Below, piece by piece: positions 17,599-25,185 of a DNA stretch of 64,000 bases. The DNA is from an uncultured Odoribacter sp. (GTDB taxonomy: Bacteria; Bacteroidota; Bacteroidia; Bacteroidales; Marinifilaceae): positions 62,001 through 126,000 of the forward strand of contig UQJP01000005.1 in NCBI GenBank assembly GCA_900541415.1, read 5' to 3'. The notes under the pieces are model-generated. The model was not told the origin of the DNA. It worked only from the letters and a program-made list of their open reading frames with translations, and did no database searches. A program made the translations under genes and the position numbers. Each line of letters begins with the position of its first letter. The stretch's first letter is position 1.

Positions 17599-18528
17599 TT
17601 ATTCTTTACTCCATATTCTGACGTTTAGGTTTAAGTCGTCTACAATGCCTAAAAGGAGGCAAAGGGTGTTGAATTCGCGTTTCAGGTTTTCGTTGTTTAG
17701 CATCGATTGCCAGATGCTTGCTTCAAAGTGGTTTGTTCCGTCCGGGATGGCTATGATGACGTTGGAATTTCGAAAACTGACGGTGATTTCTCCGGGGAAT
17801 TTCCGGTCGAGAGCCAAAAGCCGCTCCATCATATTGGGGCTTAACAAATAGCGGGCTTCGACCTGATCGTTCGAATAGACATCGAAACTGCTTTCAAATT
17901 CCGGGCTTTCCAGTTTCACCCGTTGTTCCCCGAAACGGAGTTTGATCCAGGAGTTACGGTATACGGTGGTTTGTCCTTTGAAATCTTTTTGGAAATCGGC
18001 GATGAAGAAAAAACCTTTGAATATATCTACCCAGGTGGTACGGGTTTGTCCTTTCCCGTTGGTAGTCACCCGTTTTTCTTCCGCATGTACTTCGGAACAG
18101 AGGAATGAAGTGGAGCCGATTTTCCCGGAAATAAGGTCTTCCGAGTGGTAACGGTCGGGGCTTACGGCGAATAATCCGCTGCCGGCAAAGGTGTTTTCCG
18201 TAATTCCTTTGTCCGGCTCGAATGTAGCTCCGGAGCATTGCCGGGAAAGAATGTCCGAGATGATGTTTCGCTTGTAGAGGCTTGTCAGTTCTCCGCCTTT
18301 ACTCTGGATGCAATAGAAAAAGGCTATTCCGCCCACGATTGCCGAGACCAGAAACCAAATCCAGTTCATCCCGGTGCATAGGCTGATAACAATGCCCAGC
18401 AGACAACAAATGCCCAGGCCGATGCTTCCGTTTTTAGTCCCCCGGGCTTTTAATTCCAGCCGTTTGGTTTCCAGTTGTGTCAGTGCCGGCTTTAGCGATT
18501 CGTACAGAGTGCAGAAATCTTGTTCCAT
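17599..18528 (-). CDS. DUF3137 membrane protein
   Basis: 309 residues. After a helical N-terminus two close membrane helices (IGLGICCLLGIVISLCTG and FLVSAIVGGIAFFYCI, residues about 35-72) form a hairpin, and the rest is a soluble beta-rich domain with GSTSFLCSEVHAEEK and WVDIFKGFFFIADF, matching DUF3137. DUF3137 proteins are commonly encoded beside LemA, as here: its start follows the LemA stop by 18 bp. Function is unknown; the pair may work together at the inner membrane. Confidence 0.85.
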   Translation of the reverse strand: MEQDFCTLYESLKPALTQLETKRLELKARGTKNGSIGLGICCLLGIVISLCTGMNWIWFLVSAIVGGIAFFYCIQSKGGELTSLYKRNIISDILSRQCSGATFEPDKGITENTFAGSGLFAVSPDRYHSEDLISGKIGSTSFLCSEVHAEEKRVTTNGKGQTRTTWVDIFKGFFFIADFQKDFKGQTTVYRNSWIKLRFGEQRVKLESPEFESSFDVYSNDQVEARYLLSPNMMERLLALDRKFPGEITVSFRNSNVIIAIPDGTNHFEASIWQSMLNNENLKREFNTLCLLLGIVDDLNLNVRIWSKE

Positions 18529-18546
18529 TTTTTATTGGACGGGAAA

Positions 18547-19098
18547 TTAGGATTGGAATAGATTTTTCACATGGGGAACAGCCCGTTCTTCTTCCGGGAT
18601 GACCAATACCTCTTTTGTTTTGAAATTAGCGATATTGGCGATGATGTTGGAAGGAAAGGTCATGACTGAATTGTTATAGTCTGTAACACACGCATTATAC
18701 GTACGCCTGGAGGCGGCCAGTTGTTCTTCGGTTTCGTTTAAGGCTCGTTGCAACTGGATGAAATTTGCCGAGGCTTTCAGGTCAGGATAATTTTCGGCAA
18801 CCATGAAGAAGTTACGGCGGGCTTGCGAAAAGGACTGGTCGAAAGCCGCTTTTTCTTCCGGTGTCATGGTGTTGTATGACTTGGAACGTAGCTCGGTGAG
18901 GTTGCCGAGGGTGGCAGATTCATGCTGGGCATATTGCTGCACGGTGGCTACCAGATTGGGAATCAGGTCGAACCTTTTTTTCAGCATGGCATCGATCGAG
19001 CCGAATGCGTTGGACACTTGATTGCTTTTCCTGATTAAGTTATTGTAAACGGCAATGAAATAAATCAGGAGTACGCCTAATACGATAATTGCTATCAT
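18547..19098 (-). CDS. LemA family protein (first copy)
   Basis: 183 residues. An N-terminal membrane helix (IIVLGVLLIYFIAVYN) is followed by the LemA core NAFGSIDAMLKKRFDLIPNL and VATVQQYAQHESATLGNL, then TPEEKAAFDQSF and a final FPSNIIANIANF. It is the first gene of a minus-strand group LemA-DUF3137-CaCA. The 86-bp gap to the divergent LysE gene holds possible -7 elements for both directions. Confidence 0.92.
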   Translation of the reverse strand: MIAIIVLGVLLIYFIAVYNNLIRKSNQVSNAFGSIDAMLKKRFDLIPNLVATVQQYAQHESATLGNLTELRSKSYNTMTPEEKAAFDQSFSQARRNFFMVAENYPDLKASANFIQLQRALNETEEQLAASRRTYNACVTDYNNSVMTFPSNIIANIANFKTKEVLVIPEEERAVPHVKNLFQS

Positions 19099-19121
19099 GG
19101 TTGTTGAATTTTAATATTTTA

Positions 19122-19157
19122 CAAAAATAGTTTTTTTCATGATTAGACTTAATTTTG
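19122..19157. promoter_or_regulatory. divergent promoter region between LemA and LysE genes
   Basis: TATTTTTG on the minus strand (19122-19129) and TAATTTTG on the plus strand (19150-19157) are both exact TAnnTTTG -7 matches, placed about 25-30 bp before the respective starts. Neither has a clear TTTG at -33. Confidence 0.4.
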
Positions 19158-19184
19158 TACGATGAATTTTAAAGGAAGGAAACC

Positions 19185-19790
19185 ATGAATATTTGGGGAT
19201 TTATTACAACGGCTGTGCTTTTAACTCTTATGCCCGGACCGGACATCCTTTTTGTGATCACCCAGAGTATCACCCGGGGATGCCGTGCCGGGATTGTCTT
19301 TGCTGCGGGGCTTTGCTCCGGATTGATAGCCCATGTCGCTGCTGTGAGTTTCGGAATATCTCTGTTGCTGTTGAGTTCTCCCATCGCGTTTACTATACTT
19401 AAATTTGCAGGAGCCTCTTATTTGATTTATTTGAGCATTAAGGCTTTTATCGGCAGAAAGCGGCAAATTCAGCTTGAATTGGCTGGCGGTACCGGGGGGA
19501 AATTATACCGGAAAGGGATTTTGATGAATGTGCTGAATCCTAAGGTGATTCTTTTTTTTCTGGCTTTTTTCCCTCAGTTTATCGAGCCGGGCATAACCAA
19601 TCCCATTCCTCAGATGCTGTTTTTGGGAGCGATTTTTATGGTGCAGGCTTTTCTGGTGTTTTCAACCGTTGCTTTTTTGGCGGAACGGTTGTCCCGCCGC
19701 CTGATGTCGAATCCCCGTTTTTCTTTTGTGATGAATATGGTGGAGGCTTTGGTTTATTTTGTGGTGGGAATCAGTATTCTTTTTGTATAA
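19185..19790 (+). CDS. LysE/RhtB family amino-acid exporter
   Basis: 201 residues with six hydrophobic helices. The N-terminal family signature LTLMPGPDILFVITQSITRG (residues 13-32) is clear, followed by GLCSGLIAHVAAVSFGIS, KFAGASYLIYLSIKAF and GILMNVLNPKVILFFLAFFP. These exporters pump out amino acids such as lysine, homoserine or threonine; the substrate here is not predictable. A purine-rich GGAAGG lies just before the start, unusual in this genome. It is transcribed away from the LemA group. Confidence 0.93.
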   Translation: MNIWGFITTAVLLTLMPGPDILFVITQSITRGCRAGIVFAAGLCSGLIAHVAAVSFGISLLLLSSPIAFTILKFAGASYLIYLSIKAFIGRKRQIQLELAGGTGGKLYRKGILMNVLNPKVILFFLAFFPQFIEPGITNPIPQMLFLGAIFMVQAFLVFSTVAFLAERLSRRLMSNPRFSFVMNMVEALVYFVVGISILFV

Positions 19791-20188
19791 TCTCTAATCA
19801 AAAAGCCGAAATCGGCCAGGCGAGGACAGCCGATTGATCATGTGTTGATAACGTTCTTCGCTTGACTATTCTTTTGAGCATTAAAAGACTGCCATAGGCA
19901 GAGGTACGACGAGGTTCGATTACCCTGTCATTACCGAAGTGAAAAGTGTAAACTGGCGATAAGTCTTTGTTTGTCTTTCTTTTGTGTTGTTGTTCATAAA
20001 TTGCTGTAAATCAAAGTGAACTGATTTTGCAATCTGTAAAAACTTTGAGTTATGGTATTGCATAGCACATTCAAAATTCTGTTTAATTCCCCTGTTTTAT
20101 TAGTTTGTATTAAAAAGTAGAAGCGCACAATTTTCTTACATAGACAAAAGAAGGCTATTTATGGTAACCTTTTGCGTAATCTATTGAG
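19791..20188. other. gene-free 398-bp region
   Basis: No credible gene. A small inverted repeat (GCCGA/TCGGC) lies near 19805. A stretch at 19911-19925 resembles a tRNA T-loop but has no acceptor or anticodon arms. From about 19980 the sequence becomes more AT-rich, leading into the AraC gene, and may mark the edge of a transferred segment. Confidence 0.4.
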
Positions 20189-20196
20189 TAACTTTG
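20189..20196 (+). promoter_or_regulatory. -7 promoter element of the AraC gene
   Basis: TAACTTTG is an exact TAnnTTTG match 22 bp before the ATG at 20218. The nearest TTTG (20171-20174) is closer than usual. It overlaps a TTG codon that would otherwise extend the gene, supporting the ATG start. Confidence 0.5.
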
Positions 20197-20217
20197 CGCT
20201 TAAATAATCGAAAGTTT

Positions 20218-21345
20218 ATGAAAATCAATACTGAAACAGCATATTGCCAAACTTGTGGAATTCCCTTAGAGATTGATTATAATAATCTTGGGTTAGAGCA
20301 GAATAAGGAATATTGCGACTATTGTTTGAAAAACGGGGTTAAATTATATGACTTTTCAATGGATTATCTCATCTATCTTTGGGGACTTTTTCCTGAAGAA
20401 TATTATAGAGAGACAGGCATTAGTTACACATCGGAAGAATTGAGAGCTATTATGTCCGGGCGGCTTCCGCATATTAAGAGGTGGAAGCAGAAAATCAATA
20501 CTGCCCATATACAATACGAATTGGTCATAAAAGTTCAGGAATACATTAATCGTCATTTATTTGACGAGCTTGATTCTGACAAACTATCACAGGTTGCGTC
20601 TATTTCCAAGTATCATTTCCGCAGGCTTTTTAAAGCAGTTTGTGGCGAAAATATTGGTAATTATATTCAGCGATTAAGATTAGAGCATATTGCATTTAAG
20701 TTGATAACAACTGATATAAGTGTTCCGAAACTTCTTGCTCAAATTAATTATCATAACAAACATACACTTTCAAGGGCGTTCAAAAGTTATTTTCATTGTT
20801 CCATACCTGAATTTCGTAAAAGACATTCAGGCATCAGTCCTGAACGAAAGAATCCTATACGAATTGAGCCAAGTATTGAAAGAATATCAGGCATCCGAAT
20901 CGCATACTTGAAATTAGAAAGGACACGTCATGTCAGTCGTAGTTTTTCTATTCTATGGAAGCAATTGTTGCAATATTCCGAAAAATACGAACTGCCTTCA
21001 AAAGGATGTAAATATGTGAGCTTGACTCTTGATTGTCCATATATTACGCTTGAAGAACAAAGCCGTTTTATGATTGGGGTAACCTTACAACGATCCTTTG
21101 AGATACCCAAAGGCTTTGGCGTTTATGAAATTCCTTCAGGAGAATATGCTATCTTTCGTTTTAAAGGCTTGTATCATGAACTACACAGGATTTACCGCCA
21201 CATCTACCTTGACTGGTTACCAACGAGTGATTATAATTTGCGGGAGCAGTTCACTTTTGAAACTTATATCAATACGCCAGAGAAAACGCCGGCTTCGGAG
21301 TTGGTAACGGATATTTATATCCCCGTTACGAAGAAAAATGTATGA
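20218..21345 (+). CDS. AraC-type regulator with N-terminal zinc ribbon and GyrI-like effector domain
   Basis: 375 residues from ATG 20218. Residues 10-36 hold two Cys pairs (CQTCG, CDYC), a putative zinc ribbon. A short linker leads to an AraC HTH pair at about 100-205, with LSQVASISKYHFRRLFK in the first helix-turn-helix and LLAQINYHNKHTLSRAFKSY in the second. Residues about 220-370 fit a GyrI-like/effector-binding domain (ISGIRIAYLKLERT, VYEIPSGEYAIFRFKG), as in multidrug-sensing regulators. It probably senses a small ligand and regulates the downstream Cys-rich gene 47 bp away. Codon use is much more AT-rich than its neighbours, suggesting acquisition. Confidence 0.88.
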   Translation: MKINTETAYCQTCGIPLEIDYNNLGLEQNKEYCDYCLKNGVKLYDFSMDYLIYLWGLFPEEYYRETGISYTSEELRAIMSGRLPHIKRWKQKINTAHIQYELVIKVQEYINRHLFDELDSDKLSQVASISKYHFRRLFKAVCGENIGNYIQRLRLEHIAFKLITTDISVPKLLAQINYHNKHTLSRAFKSYFHCSIPEFRKRHSGISPERKNPIRIEPSIERISGIRIAYLKLERTRHVSRSFSILWKQLLQYSEKYELPSKGCKYVSLTLDCPYITLEEQSRFMIGVTLQRSFEIPKGFGVYEIPSGEYAIFRFKGLYHELHRIYRHIYLDWLPTSDYNLREQFTFETYINTPEKTPASELVTDIYIPVTKKNV

Positions 21346-21392
21346 AATATTTTAATCCATGAATCGATAACGAATTTAATAAAGAAGATAAA

Positions 21393-21752
21393 ATGAATTA
21401 TAAAAACAAGGCGATAAATTGTGTCAAGGATACGATATTGCCAATGCAAAGAAAGCAGTTTGAAGAATGTGGTTGCTGTTTAGACGAACAATACAAACGA
21501 TATGGGAATACAGAATGGCTTTTCGCAAAAATAATAGAAAAGGGGCATGTTTATGAAATTGGGTATCCCGCGTGTGTTTGTCCTGAAGTGGCAAGCGGAA
21601 AAGTAAAGGATGTATCACATTGTGAATGTTCACGTCAAAGCATATTGTATATTATCGGAAATTTGTTGCCCGATAAGAATATCAGCGTGGAAATAATCGA
21701 AACCGTTTTGGGGGGCGCAGAAAAATGCCGTTTCAGGTTGACTGTGGAGTGA
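21393..21752 (+). CDS. small cysteine-rich protein paired with the AraC regulator
   Basis: 119 residues with nine Cys, not assigned to a family with confidence. Cys occur in FEECGCCLDEQY, YPACVCPEV and SHCECSRQS, and the C-terminus reads IIETVLGGAEKCRFRLTVE in part, a pattern shared with V4R/ATC-hydrolase-like ligand-binding proteins, where Gly-Gly-x-x-Cys-x-Phe closes a small alpha/beta domain. No signal peptide. It follows the AraC gene by 47 bp and shares its AT-rich codon use, so both probably form one acquired unit. It could be a metal or thiol sensor, but this is a guess. Confidence 0.65.
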   Translation: MNYKNKAINCVKDTILPMQRKQFEECGCCLDEQYKRYGNTEWLFAKIIEKGHVYEIGYPACVCPEVASGKVKDVSHCECSRQSILYIIGNLLPDKNISVEIIETVLGGAEKCRFRLTVE

Positions 21753-21972
21753 GATAAAAAGAATAATCATAAGTAGATCACTCCCTAATATCTTGCTTCC
21801 AGACATACAAATAAAGCCGCTAAAAAGATCAGAATGAGACAAGCAATTATCCGACACCGGATTTGACATTATCCACTTTTAATATAATTGTTTATGAATG
21901 ATTTGCTACAAACGGGGGTTGTTTAATCTATTGTTTGAATCCTCACAAGGAATTACGAACTCTGAAATGCGA

Positions 21973-22215
21973 AACGGCTCTGGAAACTTCAGGGAGCAAG
22001 CAGGAATGGTCAGCCCATCTGAAAGCACTTACCCTGAAATCTATCGGATGTTGAATATTAATTGTAAGAAATAATAAGATAAAGTATCCAACGGCTCTGG
22101 AAACTTCAGGGAGCAAGCAGGAATGGTCAGCCCATCCGAAAGCACTTACCCTGAAATCTATCGGATGTTGAATATTAATTGTAAGAAATAATAAGATAAA
22201 GTATCCAACGGCTCT
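21973..22215. repeat. 117-bp tandem repeat, two full copies plus 9 bp
   Basis: Copies at 21973-22089 and 22090-22206 differ at one base (T at 22020, C at 22137). The next nine bases (22207-22215) begin a third copy. Each unit has a 7-bp inverted repeat (TTCAGGG at 21988-21994, CCCTGAA at 22032-22038 in copy one). 117 is a multiple of three, so a minus-strand frame shows a 39-residue repeat, but no real gene is likely. The rest of the 21753-22246 gap shows no gene. Confidence 0.9.
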
Positions 22216-22246
22216 ATTTTTCCGTAGAAATAGGAAAAGCAGGAAG

Positions 22247-22762
22247 ATGATGGAGGGTTGGAATGTCATTTTATTATTATCATGGTTTATGACTGGATCG
22301 GAAATAGATACACGCACGGTGAAAGAGGTGGATTTAAACCGCTATATGGGTGTATGGTATGAGATTGCCCGTATGGATCACCGTTTTGAACGAGGGTTGG
22401 TCGGGGCAACGGCGGAGTATACCTTGAAACCGAACGGAAAAATCAGGGTGGTGAACCGGGGATATAAGGAAAAGCTGAGTGGAAAATTAAAGACCGCGAA
22501 AGCAAAGGCTTACCTGCCCGATCCCGCTGTGCCGGGGAAGTTACGGGTTTCGTTTTTCCCTTTTATTTATAGTGATTATTATATTTTGGAATTAGAGCCG
22601 GAACACTACGAATGGGTATTGGTGGGTAGTTCTTCTCCCCGTTTTTTATGGATATTGAGCCGCACTCCGCGACTTCCGGAGGAAACGATTTCCCGGATAC
22701 TCACGCGTGCCCGGGCCCGGGGATATAACGTGAATGCCCTGATGTTTCCGGAACAGAAATAA
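22247..22762 (+). CDS. lipocalin family protein (Blc-like)
   Basis: 171 residues. The lipocalin signature DLNRYMGVWYEIARM lies at residues 29-43; YILELEPEHYEWVLVGSSS near residue 110 and the Arg of LSRTPRLPEE near residue 145 complete the Blc/apolipoprotein-D-like barrel. The N-terminus is hydrophobic (WNVILLLSWFMTG) and could export it, but it lacks the lipobox Cys found in Blc. The family binds fatty acids or lysophospholipids in the envelope. AGGAAAAGCAGGAAG before the start is purine-rich. It faces the YccF gene with only 19 bp between stops. Confidence 0.88.
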   Translation: MMEGWNVILLLSWFMTGSEIDTRTVKEVDLNRYMGVWYEIARMDHRFERGLVGATAEYTLKPNGKIRVVNRGYKEKLSGKLKTAKAKAYLPDPAVPGKLRVSFFPFIYSDYYILELEPEHYEWVLVGSSSPRFLWILSRTPRLPEETISRILTRARARGYNVNALMFPEQK

Positions 22763-22781
22763 TTGTGCGGTAGGGGAATGC

Positions 22782-23150
22782 CTATTTTACGTCGTGCCCG
22801 AAAGGGGTGAGGGCAAGGCTCGCCAGTTTAAAGTGCTGTAATCCGAAAGGAATACCGATAATTGTGATGAGGAACAGCAGGCCGAAAACGACGTGTGTTA
22901 GGAATATCGGGACTCCTCCCACGAAAAACCAGATAATATTCATGAAAATGGCCAGGCAGCCGTGTGCGGCTTTTTTGTGTATGATTTGGCTGCCGAATGG
23001 CCATAAGGCCAATATACCCAATTTGAGTGTTTGTAAACCGAAAGGTATTCCGATGATTGTGATAAACAATGCGATACTTGAGATAAAATATTCTATCGCA
23101 ATCAAGATGCCTCCGAAGACAAGCCAGATAATGTTTCCTAAGATTTTCAT
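22782..23150 (-). CDS. YccF domain inner-membrane protein
   Basis: 122 residues from ATG 23150; an upstream TTG would add three residues. The sequence is an internal repeat: NIIWLVFGG...FITIIGIPFGLQTLKLGILALWPFG and NIIWFFVGG...LITIIGIPFGLQHFKLASLALTPFG, about 60 residues each and both with IIGIPFGLQ, which defines YccF. Two hydrophobic helices per repeat. Function unknown. Probably a single-gene unit, divergent from the ECF S-component gene. Confidence 0.92.
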   Translation of the reverse strand: MKILGNIIWLVFGGILIAIEYFISSIALFITIIGIPFGLQTLKLGILALWPFGSQIIHKKAAHGCLAIFMNIIWFFVGGVPIFLTHVVFGLLFLITIIGIPFGLQHFKLASLALTPFGHDVK

Positions 23151-23204
23151 ACTTTCCAAAAATAATTAATTTTTATGATAGAGGGAATTTTTGTGGAATT
23201 TATT

Positions 23205-23212
23205 TATATTTG
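23205..23212 (+). promoter_or_regulatory. -7 element for the ECF S-component/phosphoribosyltransferase pair
   Basis: TATATTTG is an exact TAnnTTTG match 32 bp before ATG 23245. It lies inside the frame of an upstream TTG start, arguing against that longer form. Confidence 0.45.
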
Positions 23213-23244
23213 AAAATCTATTTTCTAATCTAAATATTTTTATT

Positions 23245-23766
23245 ATGCAGGCAATTACTTCATTTCGTGCTGTTAATCTTACGATTACCAATTACAGGAC
23301 TTATTTGTTCGCTCTACTTTTTGTTGCGGGCAATATACTGTTGCCTCAGCTTTGCCATTTGGTTCCCGATGGAGGAAAAATATGGTTGCCGATCTATTTT
23401 TTCACCTTGATCGCTTCTTATAAATTCGGAATAAAAGTGGGGTTACTTACGGCTTTGCTTTCTCCTTTGTGCAATCATCTGTTGTTTGGGATGCCGCCTG
23501 CCGGCATGTTGCCGGTGCTGCTGGTGAAATCTTCTTTGTTGGCGATAGCTGCGTCGTGGATTGCATTGAAAAGCGGGAAATTATCTTTGTGGCATATCTC
23601 TTTGGTGGTCTTGATTTATCAAATTGCCGGGGGAATGGCGGAATGGGGAATCAGCGGCTCTTTGTCTGCGGCTTTGCAGGATTTCCGTCTTGGATTTCCG
23701 GGTATGCTTTTGCAGGTTGTGGGAGGATGGTTTGTGTTAAAGTTGCTGGCAAAATATGAGATATAA
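23245..23766 (+). CDS. ECF transporter S component-like membrane protein
   Basis: 173 residues from ATG 23245. Five or six hydrophobic helices with short loops (YLFALLFVAGNILLPQLCHL, WLPIYFFTLIASYKFG, VGLLTALLSPLCNHLLFG, MLPVLLVKSSLLAIAASWIA, then ISLVVLIYQIAGG). The LLxPxxNHLxxGxPPxGMLP pattern is typical of substrate-binding S components that pair with a shared EcfA/EcfT module, absent here, for vitamin uptake. It overlaps the phosphoribosyltransferase gene by 11 bp, which suggests the imported compound may be a nucleobase-like or vitamin precursor (inference). Confidence 0.7.
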   Translation: MQAITSFRAVNLTITNYRTYLFALLFVAGNILLPQLCHLVPDGGKIWLPIYFFTLIASYKFGIKVGLLTALLSPLCNHLLFGMPPAGMLPVLLVKSSLLAIAASWIALKSGKLSLWHISLVVLIYQIAGGMAEWGISGSLSAALQDFRLGFPGMLLQVVGGWFVLKLLAKYEI

Positions 23767-24163
23767 AAGTTTCGAGGAAGTTTTATCGCGGTTTGAGAGG
23801 GTGTGTTTCGACGAGGATTTCGACCTGATTGTGGCGATTGCCAACGGGGGGATTATTCCTGCTGCGATTTTAAATCAGAAATTGGATATTGAAATTCAGT
23901 TGTTGAAATTACATTTGAGGGACGCTTCGCAAAAGCAGCTTTTCGATCGGCCTCAATTGTTGGAAGCTATAAAGTTCGACGTTGCCGGAAGAAAGGTTTT
24001 GTTAGTTGAAGATCGGGTAAAGACCGGAACAACCTTGAATTATGCCCGTTCCCTTTTAGAGGAGGCCGGAGCTGCTAAGGTGAAAACTTTTGCGGTGAAC
24101 GGGAAGGCCGATTATTGTTTGTATGACGAGTTGTGTTTCCGGTTTCCCTGGCGGATCGATTGA
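23756..24163 (+). CDS. PRTase-fold phosphoribosyltransferase
   Basis: 135 residues, a compact type I PRTase. The PRPP-binding motif is KVLLVEDRVKTGTTLNYA near residues 80-97 (Glu-Asp then Thr-Gly-Thr-Thr), and LIVAIANGGIIPAAIL near residue 25 forms the PPi loop strand. The hood is very short, so the base bound is unclear; small relatives act on guanine/xanthine or serve as regulators. Cytoplasmic. The start lies inside the end of the membrane transporter gene, so the two are translationally coupled and may handle the same compound. Confidence 0.82.
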   Translation: MRYKSFEEVLSRFERVCFDEDFDLIVAIANGGIIPAAILNQKLDIEIQLLKLHLRDASQKQLFDRPQLLEAIKFDVAGRKVLLVEDRVKTGTTLNYARSLLEEAGAAKVKTFAVNGKADYCLYDELCFRFPWRID

Positions 24164-24251
24164 GCGGCTTGCCGGAAATGATTGAAAAATTTTGCATGGC
24201 GGCGGGGTTTGTGTGGGATAGGAGGTGCATTTACATAAAAACATCTGAAAA

Positions 24252-25184
24252 ATGAACAGACGAGAATTTTTAAAAACAGTAGCCCTGACAGGGTTGGCCA
24301 CTTCTTTGAAGTGGGGCGACTCTATGGATTTGTTTGCTCAGGCTTTGCCTGCTTCTACTTCCGGATGTGATTTGGTGGCTGTGATGGGAGGTGAGCCCGC
24401 AGAAATGTTCCGTAAGGCCATTGCGGAGTTCGGAGGAATGGAAAAGTTTGTAAAAAACGGGCAGAAGGTGGTGGTGAAGCCTAATATCGGTTGGGATAAA
24501 GTGCCGGAATTGGCCGGAAACACCAATCCCGACCTGGTGGTGGAAATCATAAAAGAATGTTTTGCCGCCGGCGCGAAAGAGGTGGTTGTGTTCGACCATA
24601 CTTGCGACGATTGGCGGAAATGTTATAAAAACAGCGGGATTGAGGATGCTGCCAAAGCTGCCGGGGCAAAGGTAGTTCCGGCGCATGAGGAATCGTATTA
24701 CCGGGAGGTGGAGTTGCCTCAGGGTAAAAGTTTGAAGAAGGCAAAAATCCATACGGCGATTTTGGATTGCGATGTGTGGATCAATGTGCCGGTGCTGAAA
24801 AATCATGGAGGGGCCAAGATGACGATTTCCATGAAAAACCACATGGGAATTGTGTGGGACAGAGGTTTTTTCCATCGGAATGATTTGCAGCAATGTATTG
24901 CCGATATATGCACTTTGAGTAAACCTGCCGTCTTGAATGTGGTGGATGCTTACCGGGTGATGAAAACCAACGGGCCGAGAGGAAAATCGGCTGCCGATGT
25001 TGTGTCCCCGAAAGGTTTGTTTGTTTCTACCGATATTGTGGCTGTGGATACTGCTGCAACGAAGTTTTTCAACCAGATAGAAAGCATGCCGCTCGACGTG
25101 GTGGGGCATCTTGCCAAAGGTCAGGAATTAAAAGTCGGGACGATGGATATTGATAGCCTGAATGTGAAAAGGATAAAGATGTAA
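24252..25184 (+). CDS. DUF362 protein with Tat-type signal
   Basis: 310 residues. The N-terminus RREFLKTVALTGLATSL is a twin-arginine signal, so it is probably exported folded. The DUF362 body has VVVKPNIGWDK near residue 73, GAKEVVVFDHTCDDW near residue 112, VWINVPVLKNHGGAKMT near residue 178 and MKNHMGIVWDR after it. DUF362 proteins often carry or sit beside 4Fe-4S domains; here the ferredoxin part is supplied by the next gene, which starts 1 bp after its stop. The pair probably forms a membrane-bound redox unit. The reaction is unknown. Confidence 0.87.
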   Translation: MNRREFLKTVALTGLATSLKWGDSMDLFAQALPASTSGCDLVAVMGGEPAEMFRKAIAEFGGMEKFVKNGQKVVVKPNIGWDKVPELAGNTNPDLVVEIIKECFAAGAKEVVVFDHTCDDWRKCYKNSGIEDAAKAAGAKVVPAHEESYYREVELPQGKSLKKAKIHTAILDCDVWINVPVLKNHGGAKMTISMKNHMGIVWDRGFFHRNDLQQCIADICTLSKPAVLNVVDAYRVMKTNGPRGKSAADVVSPKGLFVSTDIVAVDTAATKFFNQIESMPLDVVGHLAKGQELKVGTMDIDSLNVKRIKM

Positions 25185-25185
25185 G

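Noticed and set aside
19911..19925. Possible tRNA T-arm (GTTCGATTA-like)
   Set aside because: No matching acceptor stem, D-arm or anticodon arm could be built around it.
20188..20197. CTnDOT-type attachment core GTAACTTTGC
   Set aside because: The core is short, overlaps a normal promoter -7 element, and no partner copy, integrase or transfer gene is nearby.
21943..22317. Minus-strand frame with 39-residue repeats
   Set aside because: It exists because the 117-bp repeat length is divisible by three; no start, signal or family pattern supports it.
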